Below are positions 37,001 through 45,407 of a stretch of 64,000 nucleotides of DNA, one piece after another (positions within the stretch are counted from its first letter, which is position 1; every line of letters starts with the position of its first letter). The stretch covers positions 62,001 through 126,000 of the forward strand of contig JADJTH010000012.1 in the NCBI GenBank assembly GCA_016711325.1. The letters run 5' to 3'. The notes beneath the pieces are model-generated. The model saw only the letters and a program-made list of their open reading frames with translations. It searched no databases and was not told the origin of the DNA. The DNA comes from Nigerium sp. (lineage in GTDB: Bacteria; Actinomycetota; Actinomycetes; Propionibacteriales; Propionibacteriaceae). The position numbers and the translations under genes were made by a program.

Positions 37001-37306
37001 CGGCGCCTGGGACCACCGGAGCCCGGGCAGCTTGGGTGCCTCCAGGCCTCGGAGGGCTGCGATTGCCTCCGTGAGGATCGTGACCGCGAGCAGTCCCCAC
37101 ACAACCCAGGCCGCGCCTTTCAAGATCAGCACCGTCAGGTGGCCGTCATCCGGACTGGTGAGCGCCGCCCACCACCCGTCCAGGCCGGACGGAGTCGGCC
37201 CCCAACCGAGGGCCAGCAGCACCGCCGGAAGCCCCACGAGCAGGGCCAACAGCGCGACGAAGGCGGCGAATCCGACCAGACGGGGGTGACGAGGCGGTGG
37301 GTTCAT
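34024..37306 (-). pseudogene. LysM-BTAD membrane protein of the pilus operon, frameshifted
   Basis: From ATG 37306 the first frame gives membrane helices (about 10-30, 58-80, 105-125), a first LysM (THTVKRGETLWSIAEHHLG... LNNELL) and a second LysM (YTVVKGDTLSEIAQEHLDDADAW... LILPGWHLLIP), then loses coherence near 36395. The second frame continues with a Pro/Thr/Ala-rich linker, another membrane helix (WLLVGLTGAGGVLAAGLLAAL), a large middle region and a C-terminal BTAD-type domain (DQVVDAFGSDATQMRVHLSKVRSWLGVD). The whole is about 1090 residues. Such proteins accompany actinobacterial Tad or conjugation clusters. One indel within 36385-36405 would reconcile the frames; otherwise the gene is split. 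Confidence 0.7.
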
Positions 37307-37725
37307 CGGGGAGCTCCGTTCACGACACGCGACAGCAGGATGGTGGCGTCGCCGCTGACCGTCTTGGGCCCGATGCCTGCGGTTCCGAGGAACTTCGGCT
37401 GGTAGACGATGGTGACGTGCACCGACAGGGTGGTCGGTCCGGTGATGCTCACGCTGCCCTCGACGCCGGCGGCATGCAGGTAGGCCGTTGCGGCCGTCCG
37501 GGCGGCGGAGGTGTCGATCTGCGGGGATTGGCCGCGCATGATCTGGCTGGCCTGCACCTGGTTCGCGGCCGTTCGCCCCGCCTGCTGGGCGAGGTCGTGG
37601 GCGCGCTGCTGGGCGTTGACCTGCCCGGTCAGGTCGACGGTGATGCCGATCACCATGGTGATCACGAGCGCGATCAACACCCCCCACACCGTGACCGAAC
37701 CGCGCTCATCGTGATGGCGCATCAT
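37303..37725 (-). CDS. TadG/TadE-like pseudopilin-type protein
   Basis: 140 residues. An ERGSVTVWGVLIALVITMVIGITVDLTG start has the prepilin-like acidic residue followed by a hydrophobic helix, and then an extracytoplasmic domain. It overlaps both neighbours by ATGA and is third of three similar small proteins, all likely minor pseudopilins of the Tad apparatus. MM at the start leaves 37725 or 37722 possible. Confidence 0.75.
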   Translation of the reverse strand: MMRHHDERGSVTVWGVLIALVITMVIGITVDLTGQVNAQQRAHDLAQQAGRTAANQVQASQIMRGQSPQIDTSAARTAATAYLHAAGVEGSVSITGPTTLSVHVTIVYQPKFLGTAGIGPKTVSGDATILLSRVVNGAPR

Positions 37726-38198
37726 CGCCCCCTGAACACATCAAGCGGACTCGTGACCGTCGCGCTGACGAGCCTGTCCGGCAGGCCGGGCAGTGCCAGC
37801 TCTGACAGCTCCACCGTGCAGCTCACCGTCGCCGCGACGCTCGCCGGGGTGCCCACCGGTTTGGCGAAGCCTGCGGTGTCGAGGGTCACCGTCATCGACG
37901 CGCACGTCAGCCCCTGGTTGGCCAGGGTGGCTCGTGCCGCCGCCACCGCCGACGTCTGGGCGGCGCCTGCGGTGCGGGCGATGGACGCCGCGCGTGCGGC
38001 GTCCGCGGCTGCCTGCTGGACGCTCCCGTGGGCGATGGCCACCCGGCCGCCGGCCACGGCGAACAGCAGCAGGAGCATGAGCGCCGGCACCAACAAGACC
38101 AGTTCGATCGCCGCCGAACCCCGCTCATCGGCGGCGCAGCGCCGAGCCTGGAAGCTCGCGCTCCGGCATCGTCGGGATTCGTGAACTCGCGGCTTCAT
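37722..38198 (-). CDS. TadE-like pseudopilin
   Basis: 158 residues with a basic N-terminus, then ADERGSAAIELVLLVPALMLLLLFAVAGGR, the TadE signature with Glu in the hydrophobic stretch. Beyond it is a small extracytoplasmic domain with two cysteines (LTCASM, VSCTVEL) that could form a disulfide. ATG 38198 overlaps the preceding stop; the longer frame to 38471 is a shadow of the preceding gene. Confidence 0.82.
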   Translation of the reverse strand: MKPRVHESRRCRSASFQARRCAADERGSAAIELVLLVPALMLLLLFAVAGGRVAIAHGSVQQAAADAARAASIARTAGAAQTSAVAAARATLANQGLTCASMTVTLDTAGFAKPVGTPASVAATVSCTVELSELALPGLPDRLVSATVTSPLDVFRGR

Positions 38199-38593
38199 CG
38201 CGTGTACCTCTCGACCGGCAGGGTGGCCGACTGGGACACGGTCACGTCCATGAACGGCACGAGCCGGACGCTGTGGCCGGTCACCGTCACGGTGGTGCTG
38301 GTCGCCGTCCTGTCGCCGGTCACGGTCACGCCGGTGAGCGTCGTCCCTCCCACGTCGGCGGCGAAGGACCTCGCGCTCGACAACCCCGCCTCCAGGGAGG
38401 AGTTGAGCATCGCGGAGGTGCGGGCGCCCGACTGGGCGGACGCCAGGGCGATCGACCGGGCGTGGAACCACGTGCCGGCCTGGACGGCCAGGAACAGCAC
38501 GGTGAGCACGATGGGAAGCGCGATCACCATCTCGACCGATGACGACCCGCGCTCACCTCGCATCAGCCACCTGCTGGCCCTGGACCGCCACAT
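38195..38593 (-). CDS. TadE-like pseudopilin
   Basis: 132 residues. GERGSSSVEMVIALPIVLTVLFLAVQAG at about 12-40 is the TadE/prepilin signature (Glu at the fifth mature position type), followed by a Thr/Ser-rich extracytoplasmic part. ATGA overlap with the next gene. Pseudopilins of this kind are needed for Tad pilus assembly; which prepilin peptidase would process them is not visible in the window. Confidence 0.82.
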   Translation of the reverse strand: MWRSRASRWLMRGERGSSSVEMVIALPIVLTVLFLAVQAGTWFHARSIALASAQSGARTSAMLNSSLEAGLSSARSFAADVGGTTLTGVTVTGDRTATSTTVTVTGHSVRLVPFMDVTVSQSATLPVERYTR

Positions 38594-38602
38594 GGTCGTC
38601 GC

Positions 38603-38812
38603 CTACCGGATCTCGCCGGCCTTGCCGACGACGTAGGCCTGGATGATCGCGGCGACGATCCCCACGATCGCGATGGCGAAGATCGCCCAGAGGACGTTCT
38701 GGATGGTCTCGGACATGCCGTCCTCGGCGAGCATCCGCTCGCGCTGCTTGGCGAGCCACGACTCGAGGTCGCGGCGCATGAGCTGGCTCTCCACGTACAG
38801 GTTGAGCATCAT
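38603..38812 (-). CDS. Flp-pilin-like small protein
   Basis: 69 residues. Charged N-terminal helix (VESQLMRRDLESWLAKQRERMLAEDG) followed by NVLWAIFAIAIVGIVAAIIQAYVVGKAGEI, one membrane helix. Size and position after tadC suit the major Flp pilin, although the N-terminal part is longer and more charged than classic Flp, and the usual G/E-Y cleavage site is not evident. Good GGAG upstream (38822 region). Confidence 0.65.
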   Translation of the reverse strand: MMLNLYVESQLMRRDLESWLAKQRERMLAEDGMSETIQNVLWAIFAIAIVGIVAAIIQAYVVGKAGEIR

Positions 38813-38851
38813 GGTGGGGTTTCCTCTCCTGAAGGGGTTCTTCCTTTGGGG

Positions 38852-39748
38852 TCAGGTGTTGCTCATCAGGGTCATCAGGGATGGCCCCAGCAGGATGGCG
38901 ATGAAGACGATCGCCAGCATGGTCGCAGGGATGGTGAGCCGCTCGGAGGCGGCGTTGGCACGGGCCTGCTCGTCGGTCAGGAGCGCCACTCGCAGCGCTC
39001 GGTTGTGTTCCCGGAGGGTTTGGTAGACGGGCATCGTCTGCTGCTCGGCCAGGGCCATGATGTTGGCCAGATCGTCGAGCTCGGGCAGGGCCAGTTCGTC
39101 GCCCATCGCGCGGAGGACGTCCCACGGCGGACGGCCGTCGACGCTGGACTGGGTGAAGCCCTCCGCCAGCCGGTCGAAGACCCACTGGCCGCGGCCGACG
39201 CGCGCCGCGTTCTCCAGCGCCTGTCGGGGCCCCGACCCGGCGCGACGTTCCAGCGCCACCAGGTCGATGAAGCCGGTCAGCACGTGGTTGAACTCGAGGC
39301 GCGCCGCCTTCGCCTTGCCGTGGATGTCCAGGTTGGGCAGCACGAACAGCCCGACCGCGCCGACCAGGGACGCAGCGAGCGGGACCGCGATCGGGAACCG
39401 CAGACCGAACCAGCTGAACAACGTCGACAGCAGCGGGGGTGCCACCAGTCCGATCGCGGCCAGGATCAGCTTCTCGCCGTAGAAGTTGGCCTCCGTCCGG
39501 CGCAGCAGCGTCAGTTCCTTGACCGGCGTCATCCACACCCACCTCGGCAGCCAGCGCGCGACCCAGGCGCCCACCCGATCCTGGGTGTCCACGCCGCCCG
39601 TGGCGGAGGTGGGGACCGTCGGCACGCCGGTCAGCCGGTCCAGTGCAGGCCCGAGCGCCGGCACGGTCGGCGTGAGCCACCACACCGCGCACAGAACGCT
39701 CGTGGCGAGCAGCAGGCCCGTCAGGGCCGCGAGCTGGAGGCCGGTCAT
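38852..39748 (-). CDS. tadC: TadC-like pilus platform protein
   Basis: 298 residues. T2SSF-type membrane protein: N-terminal helix, then two helices near 95-140, a cytoplasmic helical domain (FNHVLTGFIDLVALERRAGSGPRQALENAARVG; LPELDDLANIMALAEQQTMPVYQTLREHNRALRV) and a C-terminal helix (TIPATMLAIVFIAILLGPSL). With TadB it forms the inner-membrane platform. ATG 39748 overlaps the tadB stop by ATGA. Confidence 0.82.
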   Translation of the reverse strand: MTGLQLAALTGLLLATSVLCAVWWLTPTVPALGPALDRLTGVPTVPTSATGGVDTQDRVGAWVARWLPRWVWMTPVKELTLLRRTEANFYGEKLILAAIGLVAPPLLSTLFSWFGLRFPIAVPLAASLVGAVGLFVLPNLDIHGKAKAARLEFNHVLTGFIDLVALERRAGSGPRQALENAARVGRGQWVFDRLAEGFTQSSVDGRPPWDVLRAMGDELALPELDDLANIMALAEQQTMPVYQTLREHNRALRVALLTDEQARANAASERLTIPATMLAIVFIAILLGPSLMTLMSNT

Positions 39749-40599
39749 GACGGGTCCCCGGACGCCAAGAGTCTGGGCAGCGGCTTGACCCGCGCCATGC
39801 GTCGCATGACCACGAGGCCGACGACGTAGAGCGCGAGGAGCACCGACAGCACGACCTGTCCCAGCGGCGAGCGGTAGGGCTCCAGGTACTGGCCGGTGGC
39901 GGCCATCCCGACCAGGCACACCACGGTGATGATGGTGACGATCCGCGCGGTCTGGCGCGGCTTGCTGCGGTCGGCCTCCAGATGACGCCGGGCAGCGACC
40001 TCCGCGGACACCGACTCGGCGAGGCCGGACAGGATCTGGGCGAGACCATCGGCCCGCTTCTGCGCCGCGAGGATCAAGGTGGCTGCCACCAGGTCACCGG
40101 TCGAGTCGTTGAACTGGTCGGCGAACGCGCGGAGCGCCTCGGCTGTGTTCCACCGAGACCTGATGCGGCTCACGAGGGTGGTCACCTCCGGACGGATGAC
40201 GTCGGGTGTCGTGCGCAGCGTGGCCACGAGGGCGCCCTCCAGGCCGACTCCCACGGTGATCACGCCGGCCAGGTTGCGCGTCCACTCAGCCAGGCCTTCG
40301 AGGCGCTCGATCGTGTGGGACTCGTCCGAGACGCCCAGGAGCACCGGCAGGCCGATCGCCGCCAGTGGGAAGAGCACGATGGCGATCACCCAGCCCGACA
40401 GCAAGGCCACCAGCACACCGGCCACCGCCGCCAGCAGACCGGAGATCAGGACGCGGCGCGGGACGATTGCGAGCCGCGTCAGGAGCCGGGGCGTCTTCGG
40501 AGCGCCCGTCGGGACCGGCACTCGCCGAAGCCCTGCGACCAGCCCCATCACGCCACCGACGCCGAGGACGCTCACCAGCGCGGGAACGAGCGGGTTCAT
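39745..40599 (-). CDS. tadB: TadB-like pilus platform protein
   Basis: 284 residues, T2SSF family. Helices near 5-20, 50-85 and 215-265 bracket a cytoplasmic domain with EWTRNLAGVITVGVGLEGALVATLRTTP and RADGLAQILSGLAESVSAEVAARRHLEADR. ATGA overlaps on both sides couple it to tadA and tadC. Pairs with TadC in the platform driven by TadA. Confidence 0.83.
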   Translation of the reverse strand: MNPLVPALVSVLGVGGVMGLVAGLRRVPVPTGAPKTPRLLTRLAIVPRRVLISGLLAAVAGVLVALLSGWVIAIVLFPLAAIGLPVLLGVSDESHTIERLEGLAEWTRNLAGVITVGVGLEGALVATLRTTPDVIRPEVTTLVSRIRSRWNTAEALRAFADQFNDSTGDLVAATLILAAQKRADGLAQILSGLAESVSAEVAARRHLEADRSKPRQTARIVTIITVVCLVGMAATGQYLEPYRSPLGQVVLSVLLALYVVGLVVMRRMARVKPLPRLLASGDPS

Positions 40600-42149
40600 G
40601 CGACACCTCCGTGCCGCTGCGCCTCCAGGAGGAACTCGTTCGCCGTGAACCCGTGGCCGGTCAGCATCCGTAGGTGGTCGGGCAGCACGAAGGCGACAGC
40701 CGGGCCGTCGGGGTCACTGCGGAAGACGGTGGTCGCGGCGTAGCCGGCGGACTCCTCGCCCGGCGTGATCGCCAGCACCTCGTCGACCACACGCCGCTTG
40801 CGGACCGAGCCGTCGCGGCCGCGCACGTACATGGACCGCAGCTGCACCACCAGGCCGAGGCAGCGAGCCAGCTTCATCACGGCCGAGTCGCGGGTGAACT
40901 CGCCGGACTGCATCGCGCAGCTGACCAGTTTCTCCATCGTGTCGGACGCCGACGCGGCGTGCGTCGTCGACAGCGAGCCGGAACCCGACTCCATGGCCAT
41001 GATCATCTGCGCGACCTCGCGTCCGCGGACCTCGCCCACGATCTGCCGGTCGAGCGCGTACCGGAAGGAGGCGTGCATGCCGTCCTGCAGGGTGAACTCG
41101 TTCACCGGACGCCCGTCGGGACCTCGCTCGCCCGAACCGGGACGCGCTTCCCACGAGAACACGACGGGGTGCTCGTCGACCAACTGCTCCAGACCCAGCT
41201 CCCGCTCGGTCTCGAACGTCCCCAGCACCTCCTCCGGGCCGATCTCGGCACACAAGGCCCGCAGCAGGGTCGTCTTCCCGTCGCCTTGTTGGCCGGAGAC
41301 CACGATCGACAACCGTGCCTTCACCGCGGCCGCGAGGAACGACGCCAGCAAGGGGCTCACCGTGTCCAGGCCCACGAGGTCGTCGAGGGTGATGCGCACC
41401 AGGCGGTGTCGTCGGATCACGACGCTCGGCCGATGGGTGACGAACGCGGACGCCGCCAGGCGAGCGCCGTCGAGGTTCAGGTGGAGGTCCGGGTTGGCGT
41501 CGGAGAACACGCGCGGCGGATCGGCCCGGGAGGCCAGGTCCTGCAGCAGCTGGATCAGCTCCTCGTCGGACGCCGCCACCGGCGGTCCCGGCACCTTCTC
41601 GCCGCCCACCAGGTCCAGGAACACCCGGTCGTGTCCGACGACGATGATGTTCTCGACGTCCGCCCGATCCACCAAGGGCTGCAACCGGCCGAGCCCGAAC
41701 ATCAGGTCGAAGACGGCCTGCGCCAAGGCGTCCTGCGCGTTGGCGGAACTGACGGAGCCGTGGACGGCGAACCGCGCCTCCGTCGCCTCTTGGACGACTT
41801 CCATGATCACGGCCCGCCCCAGCTCTTGGCGGGAAGTCTCGTCCACGAACGGCGACTGCGCCGCACGCTCGGAGAAGCGCTTGGACGCCAGCGCGCGCAG
41901 TTCCGACGCCTCGTCCCAATCCACCTCGGGCGAGTGTTCCGTGGGCGGTCCCATCGGTCCCACCTTCGCCTCGCGGCCGACCACATGAAGGGAGGACGGC
42001 GTGGGCGTCGGGGCGACTGCCGTCGACAGGGTGAACCCAGAGCGGACGCGGCCCGGCCGCGCCGCATCAGTGGCGTCACCGAAGGCGGTGAACAGGGGCA
42101 CGCTGGCCAGGTCGGGGCTTTCCCAGGTGGGCTGCGGCTGCTTCGTCAT
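40596..42149 (-). CDS. tadA: TadA/CpaF secretion ATPase
   Basis: 517 residues. N-terminal disordered 75 residues, then the CpaF domain: VENIIVVGHDRVFLDL, VVIRRH, Walker A SGQQGDGKTTLL (near 283), Asp-box FETERELGLEQL, Walker B-like IVGEVRGREVAQMIMAMESGSGSLSTTHA with His box. Hexameric motor powering pilus extension and possibly retraction. Overlaps its neighbours by ATGA. No defects seen. Confidence 0.9.
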   Translation of the reverse strand: MTKQPQPTWESPDLASVPLFTAFGDATDAARPGRVRSGFTLSTAVAPTPTPSSLHVVGREAKVGPMGPPTEHSPEVDWDEASELRALASKRFSERAAQSPFVDETSRQELGRAVIMEVVQEATEARFAVHGSVSSANAQDALAQAVFDLMFGLGRLQPLVDRADVENIIVVGHDRVFLDLVGGEKVPGPPVAASDEELIQLLQDLASRADPPRVFSDANPDLHLNLDGARLAASAFVTHRPSVVIRRHRLVRITLDDLVGLDTVSPLLASFLAAAVKARLSIVVSGQQGDGKTTLLRALCAEIGPEEVLGTFETERELGLEQLVDEHPVVFSWEARPGSGERGPDGRPVNEFTLQDGMHASFRYALDRQIVGEVRGREVAQMIMAMESGSGSLSTTHAASASDTMEKLVSCAMQSGEFTRDSAVMKLARCLGLVVQLRSMYVRGRDGSVRKRRVVDEVLAITPGEESAGYAATTVFRSDPDGPAVAFVLPDHLRMLTGHGFTANEFLLEAQRHGGVA

Positions 42150-42916
42150 CGGTCCGCCTCCGCCCTGGTGCGCGGTAGCGCGTCCTCCGTGCGCGGCGCC
42201 AGAGCCCGAAGCGACTCACCCAACGCCACCACCGACCGAGGCAGCGGCGAACGATCGAACCGACGCTGAGGCTCCCCGTGGGACCACCACCGCGCGGCGT
42301 CCGGATCCCACGCGACCTCGCCGACCACCGGTACGCCCAACGTCTTGGTGACCTCGGACGTGCTGTACCGACGTGCCGGGCCTGCGATGACCAACCGCAC
42401 GTCGCCCAACGAGCCTTCCTGGAGACCGGGCAACCATGACCGCACCCGGGCCAGCTCGGGCAACCCGGTCCCCGTCACCACCACGGTCACGTCCGACTCC
42501 GAGATCAGCGGCTCCGGGCTGCCGACCATGCCCAGCCGGCCGGCGTCCACGACGATGTCCACGCCCGTGTCGACCTCGAGTCCGCGCAGGGCGTCCAGGA
42601 GCGAGTCCCACACGCCGAGGAGGGACGCCGCCTGCTGGTGCGCCCGCAGCCCGGGCAACAGGCTCGCGTTCGAGTCGGCCAGGGGGAACAGCCGCGAGGG
42701 CAACTCGTCGGCCAGCTGGCGGTGTCGGTGGGCCAACACGAGTTCGGAGAGTCCGGGGCGGGCGACGCCTGTGCAGTACCCGGCCAGGATCGCCGAGCCG
42801 CCCGACGGGTCGGCTTCCACCAGCACCACCGGGCGAGGCCACGTCAGGGCGAGACCGACCGACAGGGTGGTCACCCCCAGCGAGCCCGAGACGGACGCGA
42901 CGGTGAAGAGGGGCAT
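42146..42916 (-). CDS. CpaE/TadZ-like MinD-type protein with degenerate Walker A
   Basis: 256 residues. The P-loop position reads ASVSGSLGVTTLSVGLAL: GS-GVTT without the catalytic lysines of MinD. VLVEADPSGGSAILAGY, VDIVVDAGRLG and DVTVVVTGTGLPELAR mark the other MinD-fold strands. TadZ-type proteins position the Tad machine at the pole and several tolerate altered nucleotide sites. Directly precedes tadA with ATGA overlap. Confidence 0.75.
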   Translation of the reverse strand: MPLFTVASVSGSLGVTTLSVGLALTWPRPVVLVEADPSGGSAILAGYCTGVARPGLSELVLAHRHRQLADELPSRLFPLADSNASLLPGLRAHQQAASLLGVWDSLLDALRGLEVDTGVDIVVDAGRLGMVGSPEPLISESDVTVVVTGTGLPELARVRSWLPGLQEGSLGDVRLVIAGPARRYSTSEVTKTLGVPVVGEVAWDPDAARWWSHGEPQRRFDRSPLPRSVVALGESLRALAPRTEDALPRTRAEADR

Positions 42917-42920
42917 GGCG

Positions 42921-43589
42921 TCACCGTTCCCGGGAGTCGAGAACCACGGCCACCTTGCCTGTCGCGGCCCGGGCTGCCAGATCGGGTGCGGCGTCCGCGC
43001 TCACCAGCAGGTCGACCAGGGCGAACTGCCCGTCCTGCGAGCGCGTGACCGCGACGACCTTGGCCGCGATGGTCACCGGCGAGACGTCGCCGACCTGGCC
43101 CTGCGCGCCGGGCGTCTGCACCACCCGCACGTCGTCGCCGGTCTTCAAGGGAATGGCGGGCAGCATCCCGTCCACCAGGGACAGGCCCACCACGGTCTCG
43201 CCCTTGGCCGGGACGGTCTCGGGGGCGATGGCGTCGGGGGTGAGCAGCCCGCCGGCCGAGATGTCGAGCGCGGCTCGCTGGCCCACGACCGTCGACACCT
43301 CGCTGGCGGGGATCGAGGCGATCGCCGGATCCAGCGACACCCGCGCAACCATCAGGTCACCGGCGGCGATGACCGCGCCACGAGGGACGGCTGCCTTCGC
43401 CACCACGACCTCGACCGACGAGGTCGCCGCCGTCCACAGCCACACGCCACCCAGCGCAGACAGGAGCAGGGCGGCCACGGACGCGATGATCAGCACCGGA
43501 CGCCGCCGGGTCTTCACGGGACCCAACGCCGCGGGCGCCTGAGGGGTCGTGGTCGTCGCCGTCGTCGGCGCCATGGTCGCTGTCCTCAC
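42921..43589 (-). CDS. CpaB/RcpC-like SAF-domain protein
   Basis: 222 residues. Cytoplasmic Thr/Ala-rich N-terminus, one membrane helix (about 32-52), then a SAF domain: VEVVVAKAAVPRGAVIAAGDLMVARV and LPAIPLKTGDDVRVVQTPG. CpaB-type proteins lie in the periplasm or wall zone of Tad systems. It is four bases from the next gene. ATG 43589 chosen; a second Met at residue 6 is possible. Confidence 0.8.
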   Translation of the reverse strand: MRTATMAPTTATTTTPQAPAALGPVKTRRRPVLIIASVAALLLSALGGVWLWTAATSSVEVVVAKAAVPRGAVIAAGDLMVARVSLDPAIASIPASEVSTVVGQRAALDISAGGLLTPDAIAPETVPAKGETVVGLSLVDGMLPAIPLKTGDDVRVVQTPGAQGQVGDVSPVTIAAKVVAVTRSQDGQFALVDLLVSADAAPDLAARAATGKVAVVLDSRER

Positions 43590-43593
43590 GTCC

Positions 43594-44502
43594 TCATCCC
43601 TTCACCACGGTCTGGAGTTCGCCGATCGTGACCACGACCGAGCTCGTGTACGTCTGGTTGATGACACCGGACTCGCCGATCCCGGACCAGTTGATCGTCC
43701 AGTAGCTCGTCGCGGTGACCGTGTAGGTGCCTTGCTTCGTGTAGCGGTAGCCGCAGTCGGGCGACGAGGAGACCCCGAACGAGTCGGCGTAGGAGGTGCC
43801 TGTGGACGTGCACGCGACGGTCCCGCCGTCGCCCATGCTCCACACCACCTGCGTGACCTTGCCCGTCGCGGTGACGGAATAGCCGCCCGCGGACGCGGTC
43901 TTCGTGTTCGGCCCCCAGGTGCTCTGGTCCGGGGACGCCACCCACAGCCAGATCGGCAAGCCCACCAAGCCCACCGAACCAGGTGAAGGGTCGGGCGCCA
44001 TCCCGATCTCGACCGCACGGAGACGCATCTGGGTGACCGCCTGCAGGGCCAGCACTCTGGGGTCAGGGATGACGCCGGGGGCGCTGTCGGCCCAGAAGAG
44101 GTAGGAGCCCGGACCCGACCAGATACCGGAACTCGAACACCGGTAGATCGACCCCGTCGTGTTGCCGCTCCACACCGCGTCCGTCAGCGGCGGCGGCGGC
44201 GATTCCGCCTTGATGTAGCAGGCGCGAGCGTTGCTCCATGTCCCCAACTCAGCGTCGGAACACGGCACCTCACGGGGAGGCATTTCCTGCGTCACGCATG
44301 CGACGGGGTCGCTGCTGCCGGAGTGGGTGTTCTTCAGCGGAGCAGCGGGACCCGACCCGCCGTAGCCGGGGACGCCGACCCCGCACGCGACTCCCCAGCT
44401 CGCCCCTTCACAGCCGCCCTCCGCATAGGCGGGCGAAGCAGTGAGCGGCGTGATCGTGAGCGCGAGACAGAGGGCGAGCGCCGCGATCAGCTTGGTCAAC
44501 AT
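43594..44502 (-). CDS. Secreted cysteine-containing protein of the pilus operon
   Basis: 302 residues. Clear signal peptide (LIAALALCLALTITPLTASPAYA) and a mature part with six to eight Cys (EGGCEGASWGVACG, VACVTQ, VPCSDAE, ACYIK, YRCSSS, DCGYRY) and a PKD/Ig-like C-terminal half (GKVTQVVWSMGDGGTVACTSTG... TYTVTATSYWTI). It may be a surface adhesin or pilus-associated wall protein. Overlaps the lipoprotein gene by 7 bases. I do not know a family name. Confidence 0.7.
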   Translation of the reverse strand: MLTKLIAALALCLALTITPLTASPAYAEGGCEGASWGVACGVGVPGYGGSGPAAPLKNTHSGSSDPVACVTQEMPPREVPCSDAELGTWSNARACYIKAESPPPPLTDAVWSGNTTGSIYRCSSSGIWSGPGSYLFWADSAPGVIPDPRVLALQAVTQMRLRAVEIGMAPDPSPGSVGLVGLPIWLWVASPDQSTWGPNTKTASAGGYSVTATGKVTQVVWSMGDGGTVACTSTGTSYADSFGVSSSPDCGYRYTKQGTYTVTATSYWTINWSGIGESGVINQTYTSSVVVTIGELQTVVKG

Positions 44503-45050
44503 GATCCGAGGACCTCGTCCTTGGTGATCTGCAGGTTGGCGCCGACGAGCTGCAGAGTGCTCTCGTGCGAGAGCCGTGGCTGCGGGGCCGGCGTGACCGG
44601 CTGCCCGTCCTTGTCCGTGAGGATGGCCTCGCTGCGATCGACGCACGAGGTGACGACCCATCCGTCGCCCTTGGCCAGGGCGCTCTGGGAGGGGATCTTC
44701 GTGGCTCCGACCTGCACCTGCCCCCGCTGGCGGACCGTGGTCAGCATCACCTGCAGGCTGCTCAGCGCCTCGCCCGAGGCAAGGGTGTCGAGCTCGTTGA
44801 TGCTCTTGCTCGAGTCGACCAAGAGACCGTCGAGGGTCTGCCACAGCAGGACGACTCGCGCCTTCGCGTCCTCGAGCTTCTGGTCTTCGGGGCTGAGGGT
44901 CGGTGTCGGCGTCACCGTGGGTGACTGTGACGGCGACTGCGACGGGCCCGTCGGGGTCGGGCTGTTGGTGGGCGCGGCAGTGCAGCCACCGATCAGTGCA
45001 GCGGCCATGATGGCTCCCACTGCTTTGGCGGCCAGTCCTTGGTGGGTCAT
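44496..45050 (-). CDS. Lipoprotein, first gene of the pilus operon
   Basis: 184 residues. Signal with lipobox LIGGC (Cys near 23), then a Pro/Ser/Thr linker and a helical domain ending in EVLGSC. ATG 45050 has GAAGGAGGA at ideal distance. Probably lipid-anchored outside the membrane and part of the Tad assembly; a homologous function cannot be assigned. Its promoter must lie in 45051-45330. Confidence 0.75.
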   Translation of the reverse strand: MTHQGLAAKAVGAIMAAALIGGCTAAPTNSPTPTGPSQSPSQSPTVTPTPTLSPEDQKLEDAKARVVLLWQTLDGLLVDSSKSINELDTLASGEALSSLQVMLTTVRQRGQVQVGATKIPSQSALAKGDGWVVTSCVDRSEAILTDKDGQPVTPAPQPRLSHESTLQLVGANLQITKDEVLGSC

Positions 45051-45407
45051 CCCATCCTCCTTCGCCTAAGGGCCATAACGGGGCGAAGAGGCGCCTCGTG
45101 GACATGCGCTGTCTGTTGTTGTCTCCCAGACGGCGGCAGCACCGAAGCTCCCGGGTGCGTCTGGCGCTCGTGGCGCCGGTTCCGCGTAGTCGCGGGTACG
45201 GCCATTGTCAGAAGCGGCCATCTCTGGCTCCAAGCTCTCCAGGGGGTGGACCTTGTACGGGAAGGCTAAGCATGGATCTCGGCGATCTTGCGGATTTCGA
45301 GCTTCGTCCCTCCGCGTGTCACGCTAGCACATCTACACCGTTTAGCGGTATAGATTGCTCATCGTGTCTCGTCTCCCCTTGCCGCGGACCACTGAAACAA
45401 TGGGCGC
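45051..45407. other. Divergent promoter region between pilus operon and wHTH gene
   Basis: 357 bp with no gene. It must hold promoters for the minus-strand pilus operon and the plus-strand regulator. The most AT-rich part (45325-45360) contains an inverted repeat with TATAGA (45349-45354), a possible -10 element for the regulator. Confidence 0.5.
45331..45355. promoter_or_regulatory. Operator-like inverted repeat ATCTACACCG-N5-CGGTATAGAT
   Basis: Arms of 10 bp matching at 9 positions around TTTAG, about 55 bp before the wHTH gene at 45408 and overlapping a possible -10 (TATAGA). It is a good candidate binding site for that regulator, which could then also influence the divergent pilus operon. 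Confidence 0.55.

Noticed and set aside
42146..42916. A functional MinD ATPase by simple homology
   Set aside because: The P-loop lacks both signature lysines, so ATPase activity should not be assumed; annotated as MinD-type with degenerate site.
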